This document shows positions 19,007 through 27,940 of a stretch of 64,000 bases of DNA, piece after piece. The first letter of the stretch is position 1. Each line of letters starts with the position of its first letter. The notes beneath the pieces were generated by a model. That model had not been told where the DNA came from. It did not search any database and was given only the letters and a program-made list of their open reading frames with translations. The translations under genes and the position numbers were made by a program. The stretch comes from an uncultured Mycoplasmatota bacterium (GTDB taxonomy: Bacteria > Bacillota_I > Bacilli_A > RF39 > UBA660): assembly GCA_947649365.1 (NCBI GenBank), contig CANSRH010000004.1, positions 20,962 to 84,961 of the forward strand, written 5' to 3'.

Positions 19007-20303
19007 TAATTTATGGATTTCCAAAAAAGAAAATACAAGTAAAAAAGTATTACCAAAAGAATTTTATGAAAAGTTAAATACCTTAATAAGAGAAAGTGAT
19101 ATAAATCATCTTTATCTTGAAAATATAGATGATGATACGATAGATCTAAGTCAAATAGATACGTCAAAAATAACAGAAAATACTCTTAATTTTACGGATT
19201 TTGAAGGTAGCCTTGATTGTTCTACTTTAACTGGTACAATGAAAATAGATTTTATAAATACAAATGGAGAAAGTGCGGCAAAAATATTATCTACTTGCAA
19301 AGATAAACAGATGTCTATAAATTGGGAAGAAACAGAAAAGTATGAATTAAAAAGTTTCTTAAAAGGCATAACAAAAAAGAACATAAGTCTTCATGAATGT
19401 TATATACGAGAAAGAAATTTAGAAAGAAGTATTACACAAGAAGTGTTTACTTTAATAAGTAAAGTAAATGCTGAATATGTAAGAATTGATGCAGATGGAT
19501 TTAAAAATCCTATTAACTTAGATTTAGAATTAAATCCCAAAATTGAAAGTATATGTATAACTGCTTATGAATATCAAAAATCTTGGGAACCAGATGAATA
19601 TCACAATGCCGAATTAGGAAACATTAAAATAAAATCAGAGAATAAAGAATTATTCTGTTCTTTTCATCAAACGGATATTACTAAAAATACAAGATTTTTT
19701 TTGCCAGACTCTATAAATCTTTATTTGCTTGATTTGAATGTGACAGATATCAGAGCATTTAAAGATTTAAAAAATTGTAGAAGGCTACTTTTTAATGAAA
19801 TTTCAGAAGTAGGTATTTATGCAGGTGATATGGTTTACGATGCTAAAGAGATGCCTAGTAGTATAATGGGAGAACTACCATATAATGATTATAACGAGTT
19901 CTTAAAAGACTTAGATTCTTTCTTTAAACTAAAGCAGTTAAAAGAAAGAATGAATCTTGTTGAGAAGTATAGCTATCGCATAAAAAAAGGAATTGGGGCT
20001 TATGCAACTCTTGAAAATGCAGATGTTCCAGTTTATCAATCACTAGAAGATTTAAATAACAAACAAAATCCACTTTCTTCCTATTTTGGAAGTGATGAAT
20101 TAAGATGTATTAGTTCTATTTGTCTAGCAAACGAAGAACAAGAAGTGAATGTAAATAGTATGGAAATTTGCGAAAAATACTTAGATGAGGGATACGAAAT
20201 AATTGGAGTTACTTTCATAAACATTTATGCAACTTCGAAAGAAGATAGGGAAGTTTATATTTCGATAGAAAATGTACAATTAGCTCTTTTACCATTCAAA
20301 TAA
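18993..20303 (+). CDS. C-terminal part of split surface lipoprotein (paralogue of 20418-22091)
   Basis: 436 residues without signal peptide or ribosome site; an in-frame TAA lies just 4 bases before the ATG. From about residue 10 it aligns by eye with the 20418 protein from about residue 85 onward: EEFYQKINLL versus KEFYEKLNTL, the LRR-like block DITKNTRFFLPDS, and the C-terminal domain with VYQSLEDLNNKQNP. The lack of a start signal suggests it is either a frameshifted half or translated only by coupling or +1 shifting from 18104. Function unknown; a surface protein is inferred. Confidence 0.7.
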   Translation: MNNGNNLWISKKENTSKKVLPKEFYEKLNTLIRESDINHLYLENIDDDTIDLSQIDTSKITENTLNFTDFEGSLDCSTLTGTMKIDFINTNGESAAKILSTCKDKQMSINWEETEKYELKSFLKGITKKNISLHECYIRERNLERSITQEVFTLISKVNAEYVRIDADGFKNPINLDLELNPKIESICITAYEYQKSWEPDEYHNAELGNIKIKSENKELFCSFHQTDITKNTRFFLPDSINLYLLDLNVTDIRAFKDLKNCRRLLFNEISEVGIYAGDMVYDAKEMPSSIMGELPYNDYNEFLKDLDSFFKLKQLKERMNLVEKYSYRIKKGIGAYATLENADVPVYQSLEDLNNKQNPLSSYFGSDELRCISSICLANEEQEVNVNSMEICEKYLDEGYEIIGVTFINIYATSKEDREVYISIENVQLALLPFK

Positions 20304-20305
20304 AT

Positions 20306-20340
20306 AAGAGTAATCAAAATTAGTTTGATGCTCTTTTTTT
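20306..20340 (+). terminator. Terminator after lipoprotein locus 1
   Basis: AAGAG-T-AATCAAA pairs with TTTGAT-G-CTCTT, followed by seven T. Confidence 0.75.
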
Positions 20341-20360
20341 CAAATAATTCTTGTTTTTTG

Positions 20361-20390
20361 TTGACAAAAAAGTTGGGGAGGGGGTAACAT
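20361..20390 (+). promoter_or_regulatory. Promoter with interrupted poly-G spacer (lipoprotein locus 2)
   Basis: -35 TTGACA (20361-20366), 18-base spacer ending in GGGGAGGGGG, -10-like TAACAT (20385-20390). It is a near copy of the promoter at 18052, with the interrupting A shifted by one position. The -10 is poorer than in copy 1. Confidence 0.65.
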
Positions 20391-20417
20391 ATTATATGTT
20401 TGAAAGGAAAAAGAAAA

Positions 20418-22091
20418 GTGAAAAGAAAAAACAAATTAACTTTAGGCGCATTATCTTTAGCAGCAGTTTTATCATTTACTGGATGTAATGAGTCAAAAGA
20501 AGAACAAAGTATAGAAACAATAACAGAAGAGATAGAAGAAAATCAAGCAACAGAAATAATAACTGCTATAAATCAAGCGACGAAACCATGTGTTGACATA
20601 TTAAAAGAAATGCAAGATATAAAGAAAAATCCAGAAAGTTACATAGAAGAACTGATTTTTTTAGAAGATATCCAAATCTACTATAGTGATAATTTTAATT
20701 CATTACGGATTTATCCAAAGCGAGAGATTGAAAATCCAAAAGAAGTAGAAGAGGAATTTTATCAAAAAATAAATTTACTAATAAAAGTACTTGATATAAA
20801 AGTTTTATATATTGAAGACTTGGAAAATCAAATTGATTTTTCTAAAATTGAATTTTCGAATATTAGAGAATTAGGATTTGATAATTTTAATGGAATATTT
20901 GATAGTACAAAAGTAAATGTTTCCAATGTTGAAGAGTTAAGTTTTAGTAAATGTAATGGTCGGTTTAATTATTCTGGATTTCCAAAAAAAATCGACCAAT
21001 TGTATTTATCAAACACCTCTTTAGATATGGCAAAAGAAATTTTTTCTACTTGCGATGTAAGATATTTTTATTGGGGGGAAACAATAGAAAATACTGGAAA
21101 TTTAAAAGCTTTATTAGAATATTTTATAGAAAATAATGTTCATGTTGAAACCTTTTCGTTGAATCAATGGAATAAGAAAAATTATAATGGTATTACGAAA
21201 GAAGAATTTAATTTATTAGGCAAAACAAATATAAATGCAATACATATTTATGCGGATGGTTTTAAAGAACCGCTTGATTTAGATATAACATTAAACGAAA
21301 CTATTAGTAGTTTTAATATCGATGTTTATAATACATATAGAGATGAGAATAATAATAGAATAAATGGAGAATTAGGAAATATAAAAATTAAATCTAATAA
21401 TAAAGAATTGCATTTAGATTTCTCTTATGCAGATATTACTAAAAATACGCACTTTTCTGTACCAGATACTTCATGGATAGGTCTAAGTCAATTAAATTGT
21501 ACAGATATTTCCGCATTTGAAGATTTAAAAAATGTCACATATTTATGGTTTAAAGAAGATAATGGGCCTGGACCAGAAGGAGACAATCGTGGAGAAATTA
21601 GATATTGTAGTGATCCTTCTATAGAATTTTATGATGCGTTTTCATTTGATAAGAAAGTTATATATAGAGATTATGATAAATTATTAAAAAAATTAGAATG
21701 TTTTTTTAAACTAAAAGAACTAAAAGCAAGATTAGAAGTATCGCCGAATGAATACTATGATTACTATTATGAAGCGAGTATTGGAGACTATGCAACATTA
21801 ATAAGTGATGATGTAGAGGTTTATCAATCATTAGAAGACTTAAGCAACAAACAAAACCCTGTTTCTTCTTACTTTGGAACGAGTGAAGACAGATGTATCC
21901 GTTCTATTTGTTTAAAAAATGACGAAAATAAAGTCAAGGTAAACAATATGAAAGATTATGAATATTATTTGAGCGAAGGATATGAAGTGATTGGGTATAC
22001 TTATATAAACCTATACGCAACTACTTTAGAAGAGCTTGAATTTTTTGTACCTGTAGAAAACATAAAATTAATTTTTACTCCATTTAAATAA
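20418..22091 (+). CDS. LRR-like surface lipoprotein, full-length paralogue
   Basis: About 557 residues. I prefer the GTG at 20418, placed after GAAAGGAAAAAG; a TTG at 20400 would overlap that site. The lipobox LSFTGC follows a short hydrophobic segment. The body has irregular leucine-rich-like blocks (residues 95-380, for example LSNTSLDMAKEIF) and a C-terminal domain with DDVEVYQSLEDLSNKQNP and a conserved GYEVIGYTYINLYAT. It is a paralogue of the split pair at 18104-20303, with matching promoter, leader and signal peptide, so the locus arose by tandem duplication. It is probably a displayed surface protein; the ligand is unknown. Confidence 0.8.
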   Translation: MKRKNKLTLGALSLAAVLSFTGCNESKEEQSIETITEEIEENQATEIITAINQATKPCVDILKEMQDIKKNPESYIEELIFLEDIQIYYSDNFNSLRIYPKREIENPKEVEEEFYQKINLLIKVLDIKVLYIEDLENQIDFSKIEFSNIRELGFDNFNGIFDSTKVNVSNVEELSFSKCNGRFNYSGFPKKIDQLYLSNTSLDMAKEIFSTCDVRYFYWGETIENTGNLKALLEYFIENNVHVETFSLNQWNKKNYNGITKEEFNLLGKTNINAIHIYADGFKEPLDLDITLNETISSFNIDVYNTYRDENNNRINGELGNIKIKSNNKELHLDFSYADITKNTHFSVPDTSWIGLSQLNCTDISAFEDLKNVTYLWFKEDNGPGPEGDNRGEIRYCSDPSIEFYDAFSFDKKVIYRDYDKLLKKLECFFKLKELKARLEVSPNEYYDYYYEASIGDYATLISDDVEVYQSLEDLSNKQNPVSSYFGTSEDRCIRSICLKNDENKVKVNNMKDYEYYLSEGYEVIGYTYINLYATTLEELEFFVPVENIKLIFTPFK

Positions 22092-22118
22092 AAATTCTTG
22101 AAATAAAGAATTTTTTCT
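22091..22118 (+). terminator. Terminator after lipoprotein locus 2
   Basis: AAAATTCTT pairs perfectly with AAGAATTTT (9 bp, 6-base loop), ending in a T run. It starts on the last base of the stop codon. Confidence 0.78.
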
Positions 22119-22137
22119 TTTTCTAACTATTTTTTGT

Positions 22138-22143
22138 TATACT
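22138..22143 (+). promoter_or_regulatory. -10 box directly before the AlkD start
   Basis: TATACT ends 6 bases before the ATG at 22150. A transcript started the usual 6-8 bases downstream would begin at or next to the start codon, so the mRNA should be leaderless. There is no AGGAGG-type site. The -35 region is weak (T-rich). Confidence 0.5.
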
Positions 22144-22149
22144 AAACTT

Positions 22150-22866
22150 ATGGAAAAGTTAATAAAAGAAAAATGGACAAAACAAGAGTATCAAGAGTAT
22201 ATAGACTATTTAAAAAGTTGGAGTGATGAAAATTATAAAAATTTTCATAGCAAACTAACAACTACTAAATATGAAATTTTGGGAATATCTGTTCCCGTAC
22301 AAAGAAAAATAGCGAATATCATTGCAAAGGGAGATATTTCCTCTTTTCTAAAACAAACAGAAAGTAACTACTATGAAGAAGTCATGATAAAAGGATTCGT
22401 TTTAGCCAAATTAAAATCAAAAGAAGAGTTATTAAACTATCTAGACGATTATGTATCACTAATTGATAACTGGGCCATTTGTGATGGATTTTGTAATAGT
22501 TTAAAAATAGTAGAAAAAGACAAAAAGTTTTGGTTTTCCTATTTCACAAATTATTTAAAAAGGAATCATGAATTTCAAGTTCGTGTTGGTTTAATAGTCT
22601 TTTTAAATTTTTATGTGAGTGATGAATATTTAGAGAAACTATTTATGTTAGTAGACCAAATAACATTAGATAAGTACTATGTCAATATGGGGATGGCTTG
22701 GCTCTTATGTGAATGTTTTACCAAATATAGGAGTATTACATTAGATTATTTATTAAAAAGTAAAGTAAACACATTTACATTTAACAAAACGATTAGTAAA
22801 ATAAAAGATAGTTATCGAGTAGCAAAAGAAGACAAAGACTACTTAAATACATTAAAAAGAAAATAA
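22150..22866 (+). CDS. DNA alkylation repair protein, AlkD-like
   Basis: 238 residues of HEAT-like helical repeats. GISVPVQRKIANIIAK, the SLIDNWAICDGFCN block with the conserved Trp-Asp pair, and the MAWLLCECFTKYR block match the AlkD/AlkC DNA-glycosylase family that removes N3/N7-alkylated purines. It is cytoplasmic. The gene appears to be expressed from a leaderless transcript. A small lipoprotein gene follows after 35 bases with its own ribosome site. Confidence 0.88.
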   Translation: MEKLIKEKWTKQEYQEYIDYLKSWSDENYKNFHSKLTTTKYEILGISVPVQRKIANIIAKGDISSFLKQTESNYYEEVMIKGFVLAKLKSKEELLNYLDDYVSLIDNWAICDGFCNSLKIVEKDKKFWFSYFTNYLKRNHEFQVRVGLIVFLNFYVSDEYLEKLFMLVDQITLDKYYVNMGMAWLLCECFTKYRSITLDYLLKSKVNTFTFNKTISKIKDSYRVAKEDKDYLNTLKRK

Positions 22867-22901
22867 TTTCATTTGCTAAAAAGCAGGAAAGGAAACAAAA
22901 A

Positions 22902-23420
22902 ATGCAAAAAACAATCTTTCTATTTTTATCTTTTTTACTTTTAACAGGATGCAAAAATACGAGTATAGGGGAACTAAACGAAATTAATAACAAAATTATT
23001 GCCTATTTTTCTTCGGAACAAGCAGAATATGACAACTTAAGCTTTAACTATATCGACGAAAAGGAACATAAAATAATCGTAGGTCTTAAAAAGAATACCA
23101 AAGAAGAACAAGAAAAATTTAAAAAAGTTGTAGTAGATTCCTATCTAATTCAATTTGTAGAAGGGAAAGACTATAATAATGTACAAGAAATACTATCTGT
23201 AGAAGATTTAAAAAAGTTACAAGAAAAAATTACAAACAGAGTTTCCCAAAATAAAGAATATACCAATTTCGCGGCAATTGAAATAAACGAGGAAACGAGA
23301 AAAGTAGTAGTCACCTTAATAAACAATACAGAAGAAGAGCAAAAATGGTTTTCAGAAAATATCGTGAATAGTCCTTACATCACTTTTATAAAAGGGGGAC
23401 CATACAAAACTTCAAAATAA
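22902..23420 (+). CDS. Small lipoprotein of unknown function
   Basis: 172 residues with a clean lipoprotein signal (lipobox LLLTGC). The mature part holds two similar beta-alpha blocks, each ending in a KKNTKEEQEKFKKVVVDS or NNTEEEQKWFSENIVNS pattern followed by Y-I/L-x-F-h-x-G, so it looks like an internal duplication of ~75 residues. AGCAGGAAAGGA precedes the ATG. No known family is recognised. Confidence 0.75.
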   Translation: MQKTIFLFLSFLLLTGCKNTSIGELNEINNKIIAYFSSEQAEYDNLSFNYIDEKEHKIIVGLKKNTKEEQEKFKKVVVDSYLIQFVEGKDYNNVQEILSVEDLKKLQEKITNRVSQNKEYTNFAAIEINEETRKVVVTLINNTEEEQKWFSENIVNSPYITFIKGGPYKTSK

Positions 23421-23460
23421 AAATAGATTGTTGTATAATAAGAAAAGAAAAGAGGAAAAT

Positions 23461-24063
23461 ATGAAAAAGATAATAGCAATTGTTTTTAGTCTATTTTTAC
23501 TAACAGGATGTGGAGAAAAAGAAATTTTAAGTGAAGAAAAAGAATACGAAACAATAAAATACCAAGAAACAAACAAAAAAACAAATCATGTTTTAATAGA
23601 ACTAGAAGATGAAAATAAAATGATCATGGAACTATATCCTGACATAGCTCCCATTAGTGTAAAAAATTTTCAAAAACTAGTCGAAAGTGATTTTTATAAT
23701 GACATTATTTTTCATCGAGTAGTAAAAGATTTTGTCATTCAAGCGGGAGATGGAACAAGTCTAGGCAGAAATGCTACGACCATAAAAGGTGAGTTTAGTA
23801 GCAATGGAATAAAAAACGACTTAAAGCATGAACGTGGTGTTGTATCCATGGCAAGATCAGGTGTAAAAGATAGTGCAAGCAGCCAGTTTTTTATCATGTT
23901 AAAAGACAATGCGAGTTTAGATGGCCAGTATGCGGCTTTTGGTCGTGTCATTGCAGGTATGGACACTGTAGATAAAATTGGTTCTGTAGTCACAGACAAA
24001 AATGACAAACCACTAAAAGATATCAAAATAAAAAGAGCAGAATTTTTGAAAGTGAGTGAATAA
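23461..24063 (+). CDS. Cyclophilin-type peptidyl-prolyl isomerase, lipoprotein
   Basis: About 200 residues from the ATG at 23461 (AAGAGGAAAAT upstream); an earlier ATG at 23428 lies before the ribosome site. Lipobox LLTGC gives membrane anchoring on the outer face. The cyclophilin core is complete: FHRVVKDFVIQAGDG with the catalytic Arg, GVVSMARSG, SSQFFIML and AAFGRV. It probably assists folding of exported proteins. TATAAT preceded by TG (extended -10) lies near 23435. The next gene, for glutamyl-tRNA synthetase, starts almost at its stop codon. Confidence 0.93.
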   Translation: MKKIIAIVFSLFLLTGCGEKEILSEEKEYETIKYQETNKKTNHVLIELEDENKMIMELYPDIAPISVKNFQKLVESDFYNDIIFHRVVKDFVIQAGDGTSLGRNATTIKGEFSSNGIKNDLKHERGVVSMARSGVKDSASSQFFIMLKDNASLDGQYAAFGRVIAGMDTVDKIGSVVTDKNDKPLKDIKIKRAEFLKVSE

Positions 24064-24064
24064 A

Positions 24065-25711
24065 ATGCAAAGAGAAGAATTAGCCAATATAATCTTTCCA
24101 GAGGTAACAAAAACCATTGCGGATTACGAAGCTATGTATCCAGAAAGAAAACTAGAAGAGAATGCTCGCGTGACTCGTTTTGCCCCAAGTCCTACAGGAT
24201 TTATGCACATTGGACATTTTATGCCTTGTTTAATTGACTTTTGTTTAGCGCGTCAAAGCAAAGGAGTATTTTATCTTCGAAATGAAGATACAGATACCTC
24301 ACGAACTGTGGAGGGAGCAGTAGAATACATTCGTTCCATTTTAGACGCTTACGGACTTTATCCAGACGAATACGAATATCGTGATAGTAATGAAACAAAA
24401 GGAAGTTATGGACCTTATATTCAAAGTGAAAGAAAAGAAATCTATCAAACATTCATTAAGCATTTGGTACGAGAAGGAAAAGCATATCCTTGTTTCTTAA
24501 CGAAAGAAGAAATGGATGCTATTCGCGAAGGGCAAGCCAAAGACAAAAGAAGAATAGGAATTTATGGAAGATATGCAAAATATCGTGATTTACCAGTTGA
24601 AGAAGCGATTGAAAAAATAAAAAAAGGGGAGGCTTATACCATTCGCTTAAAAAGTACGGGAGACTTCAATCGAAAATTTAAATTCAATGATTTAGTCAAT
24701 GGGGAAATGGAATTTCCAGAAAACGATATAGACATTCCAATTATGAAAAGTAAAGATGGTTTACCAACCTATCATTTTGCGCACTTAGTAGATGATCACT
24801 TAATGCATACAACGCATGTAGTACGTGGACAAGAATGGATAAGTTCCGTTCCTGTGCATTTCGAATTATTTAAAACATTTGGTTTCAAAATGCCAAAATA
24901 CATTCATATCCCATTAATCTTAAAAAAAGATGGAGAAAGTGTTAGAAAAATATCCAAGCGATTGGACCCAGAAGCCAAAATGACATATTATGAAGAAAAA
25001 GGTTATCCTACTATGGCTGTTATTGAAGCAATTATGACTATTATAAATTCTAATTATGAAGCATGGAGAGAAGGGCATTTAGATGCTCACTTTACAGAAT
25101 TTGAATTTTCTCCTAAAAAGATGAGCAGCAGTGGTGCGTTATTTGACTTAGACAAATTAGACAATATATCCAAAAATTACATCAGTCGTTTAAAGAAAGA
25201 AGAAGTTTACGAGGGAGTTCTTGCATGGAGTAAAAAATACGATCAAGAATTTGCAACAATTCTAGAACAATACAAAGACTATTCTATGGCGATATACAAT
25301 ATAGAAAGAGAGCAAAAAAAGCCTCGTAAAGATTACACCTATTACTCAGAAATAAAAAGTAAAACTTGGTACATGTACGACGAATACTTTCAAGATATTA
25401 CTTATGATTTTGGGGAATTTAAAAAAGAGGATGTTAAAGAAATATTAACTACTTATTGGAAAGACTACTACAAAGAAGAAGATGACCAAGAAACATGGTT
25501 TAGTAAAATCAAAGAATTGTGTACAAAACTAGGATTTGCAACAGACATGAAAGCATACAAAGCAAATCCAGAAAATTATAAAGGCAGTATTGTAGATGTA
25601 ACCAACTTTATTCGAATTGCGTTAACTACATTAACAACTACACCCAACCTTTATGATATTATGCAAATTTTAGGAAAAGAAAGAGTAGAAAAACGAATCG
25701 AAAATTTATAA
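24065..25711 (+). CDS. gltX: Glutamate--tRNA ligase
   Basis: A class I synthetase of ~548 residues. RFAPSPTGFMHIGHF holds the HIGH signature, NEDTDTSR the glutamate-binding region, and RKISKR is the KMSKS loop. It charges tRNA-Glu with glutamate; a tRNA-Glu(CTC) gene lies at 38.7 kb. I choose the ATG one base after the cyclophilin stop (TAAAATG); a GTG 9 bases upstream is possible. It is longer than the usual 470-500 residues, with an extended helical anticodon-binding part. A terminator follows. Confidence 0.94.
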   Translation: MQREELANIIFPEVTKTIADYEAMYPERKLEENARVTRFAPSPTGFMHIGHFMPCLIDFCLARQSKGVFYLRNEDTDTSRTVEGAVEYIRSILDAYGLYPDEYEYRDSNETKGSYGPYIQSERKEIYQTFIKHLVREGKAYPCFLTKEEMDAIREGQAKDKRRIGIYGRYAKYRDLPVEEAIEKIKKGEAYTIRLKSTGDFNRKFKFNDLVNGEMEFPENDIDIPIMKSKDGLPTYHFAHLVDDHLMHTTHVVRGQEWISSVPVHFELFKTFGFKMPKYIHIPLILKKDGESVRKISKRLDPEAKMTYYEEKGYPTMAVIEAIMTIINSNYEAWREGHLDAHFTEFEFSPKKMSSSGALFDLDKLDNISKNYISRLKKEEVYEGVLAWSKKYDQEFATILEQYKDYSMAIYNIEREQKKPRKDYTYYSEIKSKTWYMYDEYFQDITYDFGEFKKEDVKEILTTYWKDYYKEEDDQETWFSKIKELCTKLGFATDMKAYKANPENYKGSIVDVTNFIRIALTTLTTTPNLYDIMQILGKERVEKRIENL

Positions 25712-25718
25712 GAAACAT

Positions 25719-25745
25719 GTACTTCCAAATGAAGTACTTTTTCTT
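25719..25745 (+). terminator. Terminator after gltX
   Basis: GTACTTC-CAAAT-GAAGTAC, a perfect 7-bp stem, followed by TTTTTC. Confidence 0.78.
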
Positions 25746-25849
25746 TTAACTAAAAAAATTTAAAAACTTCTCCAAATTCTTGCATAATCACTAGTTTTTT
25801 TTCATATTTTTCGTTATAATAGCCGTAGTAAAAAGTGGTGAGGAATATT

Positions 25850-27700
25850 ATGGCTCAAGGCAAGAAAAAAAGAAAAATCAAAGACACAAAAATAAATACT
25901 AAAAAAGAACCAATAAAAAAACTAGAAGATAGAAAAGAAGAGCCCACTACAAACTCGGCGAAAAAAAAGGAAAAAGAAATTGTGAGTGAAAAAATGCCGA
26001 AAGAAAAAAAAGAAAGTAGTGCAAGTAAAAAAACAACTTCCAATCGAGGAACAAAAACAACACTTCCAAAAGAAAAAAAAGAAATAGCAAAAGAGGAAAA
26101 GAACAAACTCTCTGAAACAAAATCAAATCATTCAAAAGAAATAAAAAAAACCTCTTCTAAAAAAAGAGTTGAAAAAGAAAGAGCGGAAAAAAAGAAATCA
26201 ACAGTCAAGAAAAAAACAGAAGAACCAAAAATAGTAAAAACAACAACAAAAAAAGCAACAGAGAAAGAAGAGCAAAAAAAAGAAACCAAAACTTTAACAG
26301 AGACAAAACAAAAGAAAACAGAAAATACAAATACCAAAAAGAAAAAAACGTCGGTACAAAAAAAGAAATCGGAAGAACAACCAAGAAAGAAAACGACAGA
26401 AAAAAAGAAAGCGAATAACAACAAAGAAGCAGCAAAAGTAAAATCTGCTAAAGAAAAAAAGAAAGCTGTATCGTCAAAATCAAAAAAAGTTAGTCAAACA
26501 CCTGAAAAGAAATTTAGTAAACAGCAAAGAAAAGAATTAGAAAAAAAGGGAATCGATTTTCTTTTAACAATTGCAAAAAAGATAAAACAACTTGCCATAC
26601 AATTTTTTATTTTTTCTAAAGTTCAAGCAAAAAAAGGAAAGCAACTATTAAAAAAAATAATAGAAGTTTTAAAAATAGGACTTGGAAAATTACAAAAAGG
26701 AATTCGTCAATTTTATAAATACTTAAAAGAAAAATACAAAGTACACCAAGAAAAAAGAAAAAAGAAAAAAGAAGAAAAATATGTAAAAAAGGTAGCTTTA
26801 AAAGAACAAAAAGAAAATACAAAAAAAATATTAGCTTACCAAAAAGAACAAACGATAAAATCCAATGAAAAAACTACAAAAGACAAGAAAGAAGAATCAA
26901 AAGAAAAAAAGAAAAAAAGAGTACCTAAAACACCAATCGTTTTAGGAGGTCTTCTTATTCTATATTTTGTAGCAACTACACTTCCATATGGAACAAGAGA
27001 ATATGTATCCGGAGCTTCTGGAAAAATAATTGATGTTCCAAAATTAACAAAACTAAAAGAAGAATGCTGTAATTATAAAGCAACTTTTACAACAATACGA
27101 AGTATAAAATCCTTAGAAAAAGAAATGGAGCAATTAATAGCCTCTTATCAAAAATTAAATTGTGACAACAAATCATATGTTTATAACGAAAAAGGGGATT
27201 ACACCATTACAGAATATAGTTTAAAAAAAGGAAAAATTTTTAATGAAATAACCATTACCTACGGAAAAGGAAATTCCTGTGAATTAGACACAACTTTTAA
27301 AAAATTAGAATTTTTACCAAATTCCTTTTCCTTAGAAGATGCTAAAAAAGATGGTAACTACGTAGTAACAAAAGAAAAAATATACAATCCAGAAGCTTAT
27401 ACCAAATTTATGGAAGAAGTAGAAAAGAAAAATGTAAATACTTTACGAATTGTAAAAACCAATGAAGAAGGAGATTTACTAATCACAGATGTAGAATATT
27501 TAAAAGAAGGAAAAATCAAAGTAACTTACGACAAAACAAGAGATAGAAACAACAAAGACAACTACATTATGGCTTATAAATACGACCATATCGGAATCTA
27601 TAAAAATAAATTGTATGCTTACAATGGTTCAGCCTTAAATAACGATGTCATAAAAAGTAAAAATGCCTATTACTTAATAGATATTCCAAAAGAAAAGTAA
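25850..27700 (+). CDS. Membrane protein with a giant Lys/Glu-rich cytoplasmic tail
   Basis: 616 residues from the ATG at 25850 (GGTGAGG 6 bases upstream, TATAAT near 25816). Residues 1-360 are low complexity: runs of Lys, Glu, Thr and Ser resembling histone-H1-like or nucleic-acid-binding tails, with one mildly hydrophobic stretch near 225-250. A single membrane helix (TPIVLGGLLILYFVATTLPYG, about 367-387) leads to an external C-terminal domain of ~230 residues with a Cys-Cys pair (EECCNYK) and two more Cys. The family is not recognised. The tail could bind DNA, RNA or acidic polymers, or anchor the protein at the membrane; that is inference from charge only. Confidence 0.75.
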   Translation: MAQGKKKRKIKDTKINTKKEPIKKLEDRKEEPTTNSAKKKEKEIVSEKMPKEKKESSASKKTTSNRGTKTTLPKEKKEIAKEEKNKLSETKSNHSKEIKKTSSKKRVEKERAEKKKSTVKKKTEEPKIVKTTTKKATEKEEQKKETKTLTETKQKKTENTNTKKKKTSVQKKKSEEQPRKKTTEKKKANNNKEAAKVKSAKEKKKAVSSKSKKVSQTPEKKFSKQQRKELEKKGIDFLLTIAKKIKQLAIQFFIFSKVQAKKGKQLLKKIIEVLKIGLGKLQKGIRQFYKYLKEKYKVHQEKRKKKKEEKYVKKVALKEQKENTKKILAYQKEQTIKSNEKTTKDKKEESKEKKKKRVPKTPIVLGGLLILYFVATTLPYGTREYVSGASGKIIDVPKLTKLKEECCNYKATFTTIRSIKSLEKEMEQLIASYQKLNCDNKSYVYNEKGDYTITEYSLKKGKIFNEITITYGKGNSCELDTTFKKLEFLPNSFSLEDAKKDGNYVVTKEKIYNPEAYTKFMEEVEKKNVNTLRIVKTNEEGDLLITDVEYLKEGKIKVTYDKTRDRNNKDNYIMAYKYDHIGIYKNKLYAYNGSALNNDVIKSKNAYYLIDIPKEK

Positions 27701-27717
27701 AAAAACACAAAATTTAG

Positions 27718-27748
27718 CACTATTCTATAAACCATAGAATAGTGTTTT
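27718..27748 (+). terminator. Strong terminator
   Basis: CACTATTCTAT-AAACC-ATAGAATAGTG, a perfect 11-bp stem, then TTTT. The following 190 bases to 27940 hold no supported gene. Confidence 0.85.
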
Positions 27749-27940
27749 ATAGCTTATAAGTTTATATATTTGTACCTTTGTATAAGATGAAGAAATGGTG
27801 AAAGTATAAAATTTCTTTGAGTTAATAAAAAAAATAGTGAAATGGAAATGCAAAATTAGAGAAATTAGAAATAAAGAATTATTTTAATGATAGCAAAACA
27901 TTTTCAACTCCTATTAGACATAAAAAAGAAGGAATCTAAA

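Noticed and set aside
21073..21078. G6 run inside the 20418 lipoprotein gene as a further phase switch
   Set aside because: It falls in ordinary Trp-Gly codons and the gene is in frame; six G is too short to argue for slippage.
26128..26822. Long hydrophobic minus-strand frames opposite the Lys-rich gene
   Set aside because: They are the reverse of Lys/Glu-rich codons (giving Phe/Leu/Ser) and have no ribosome sites.
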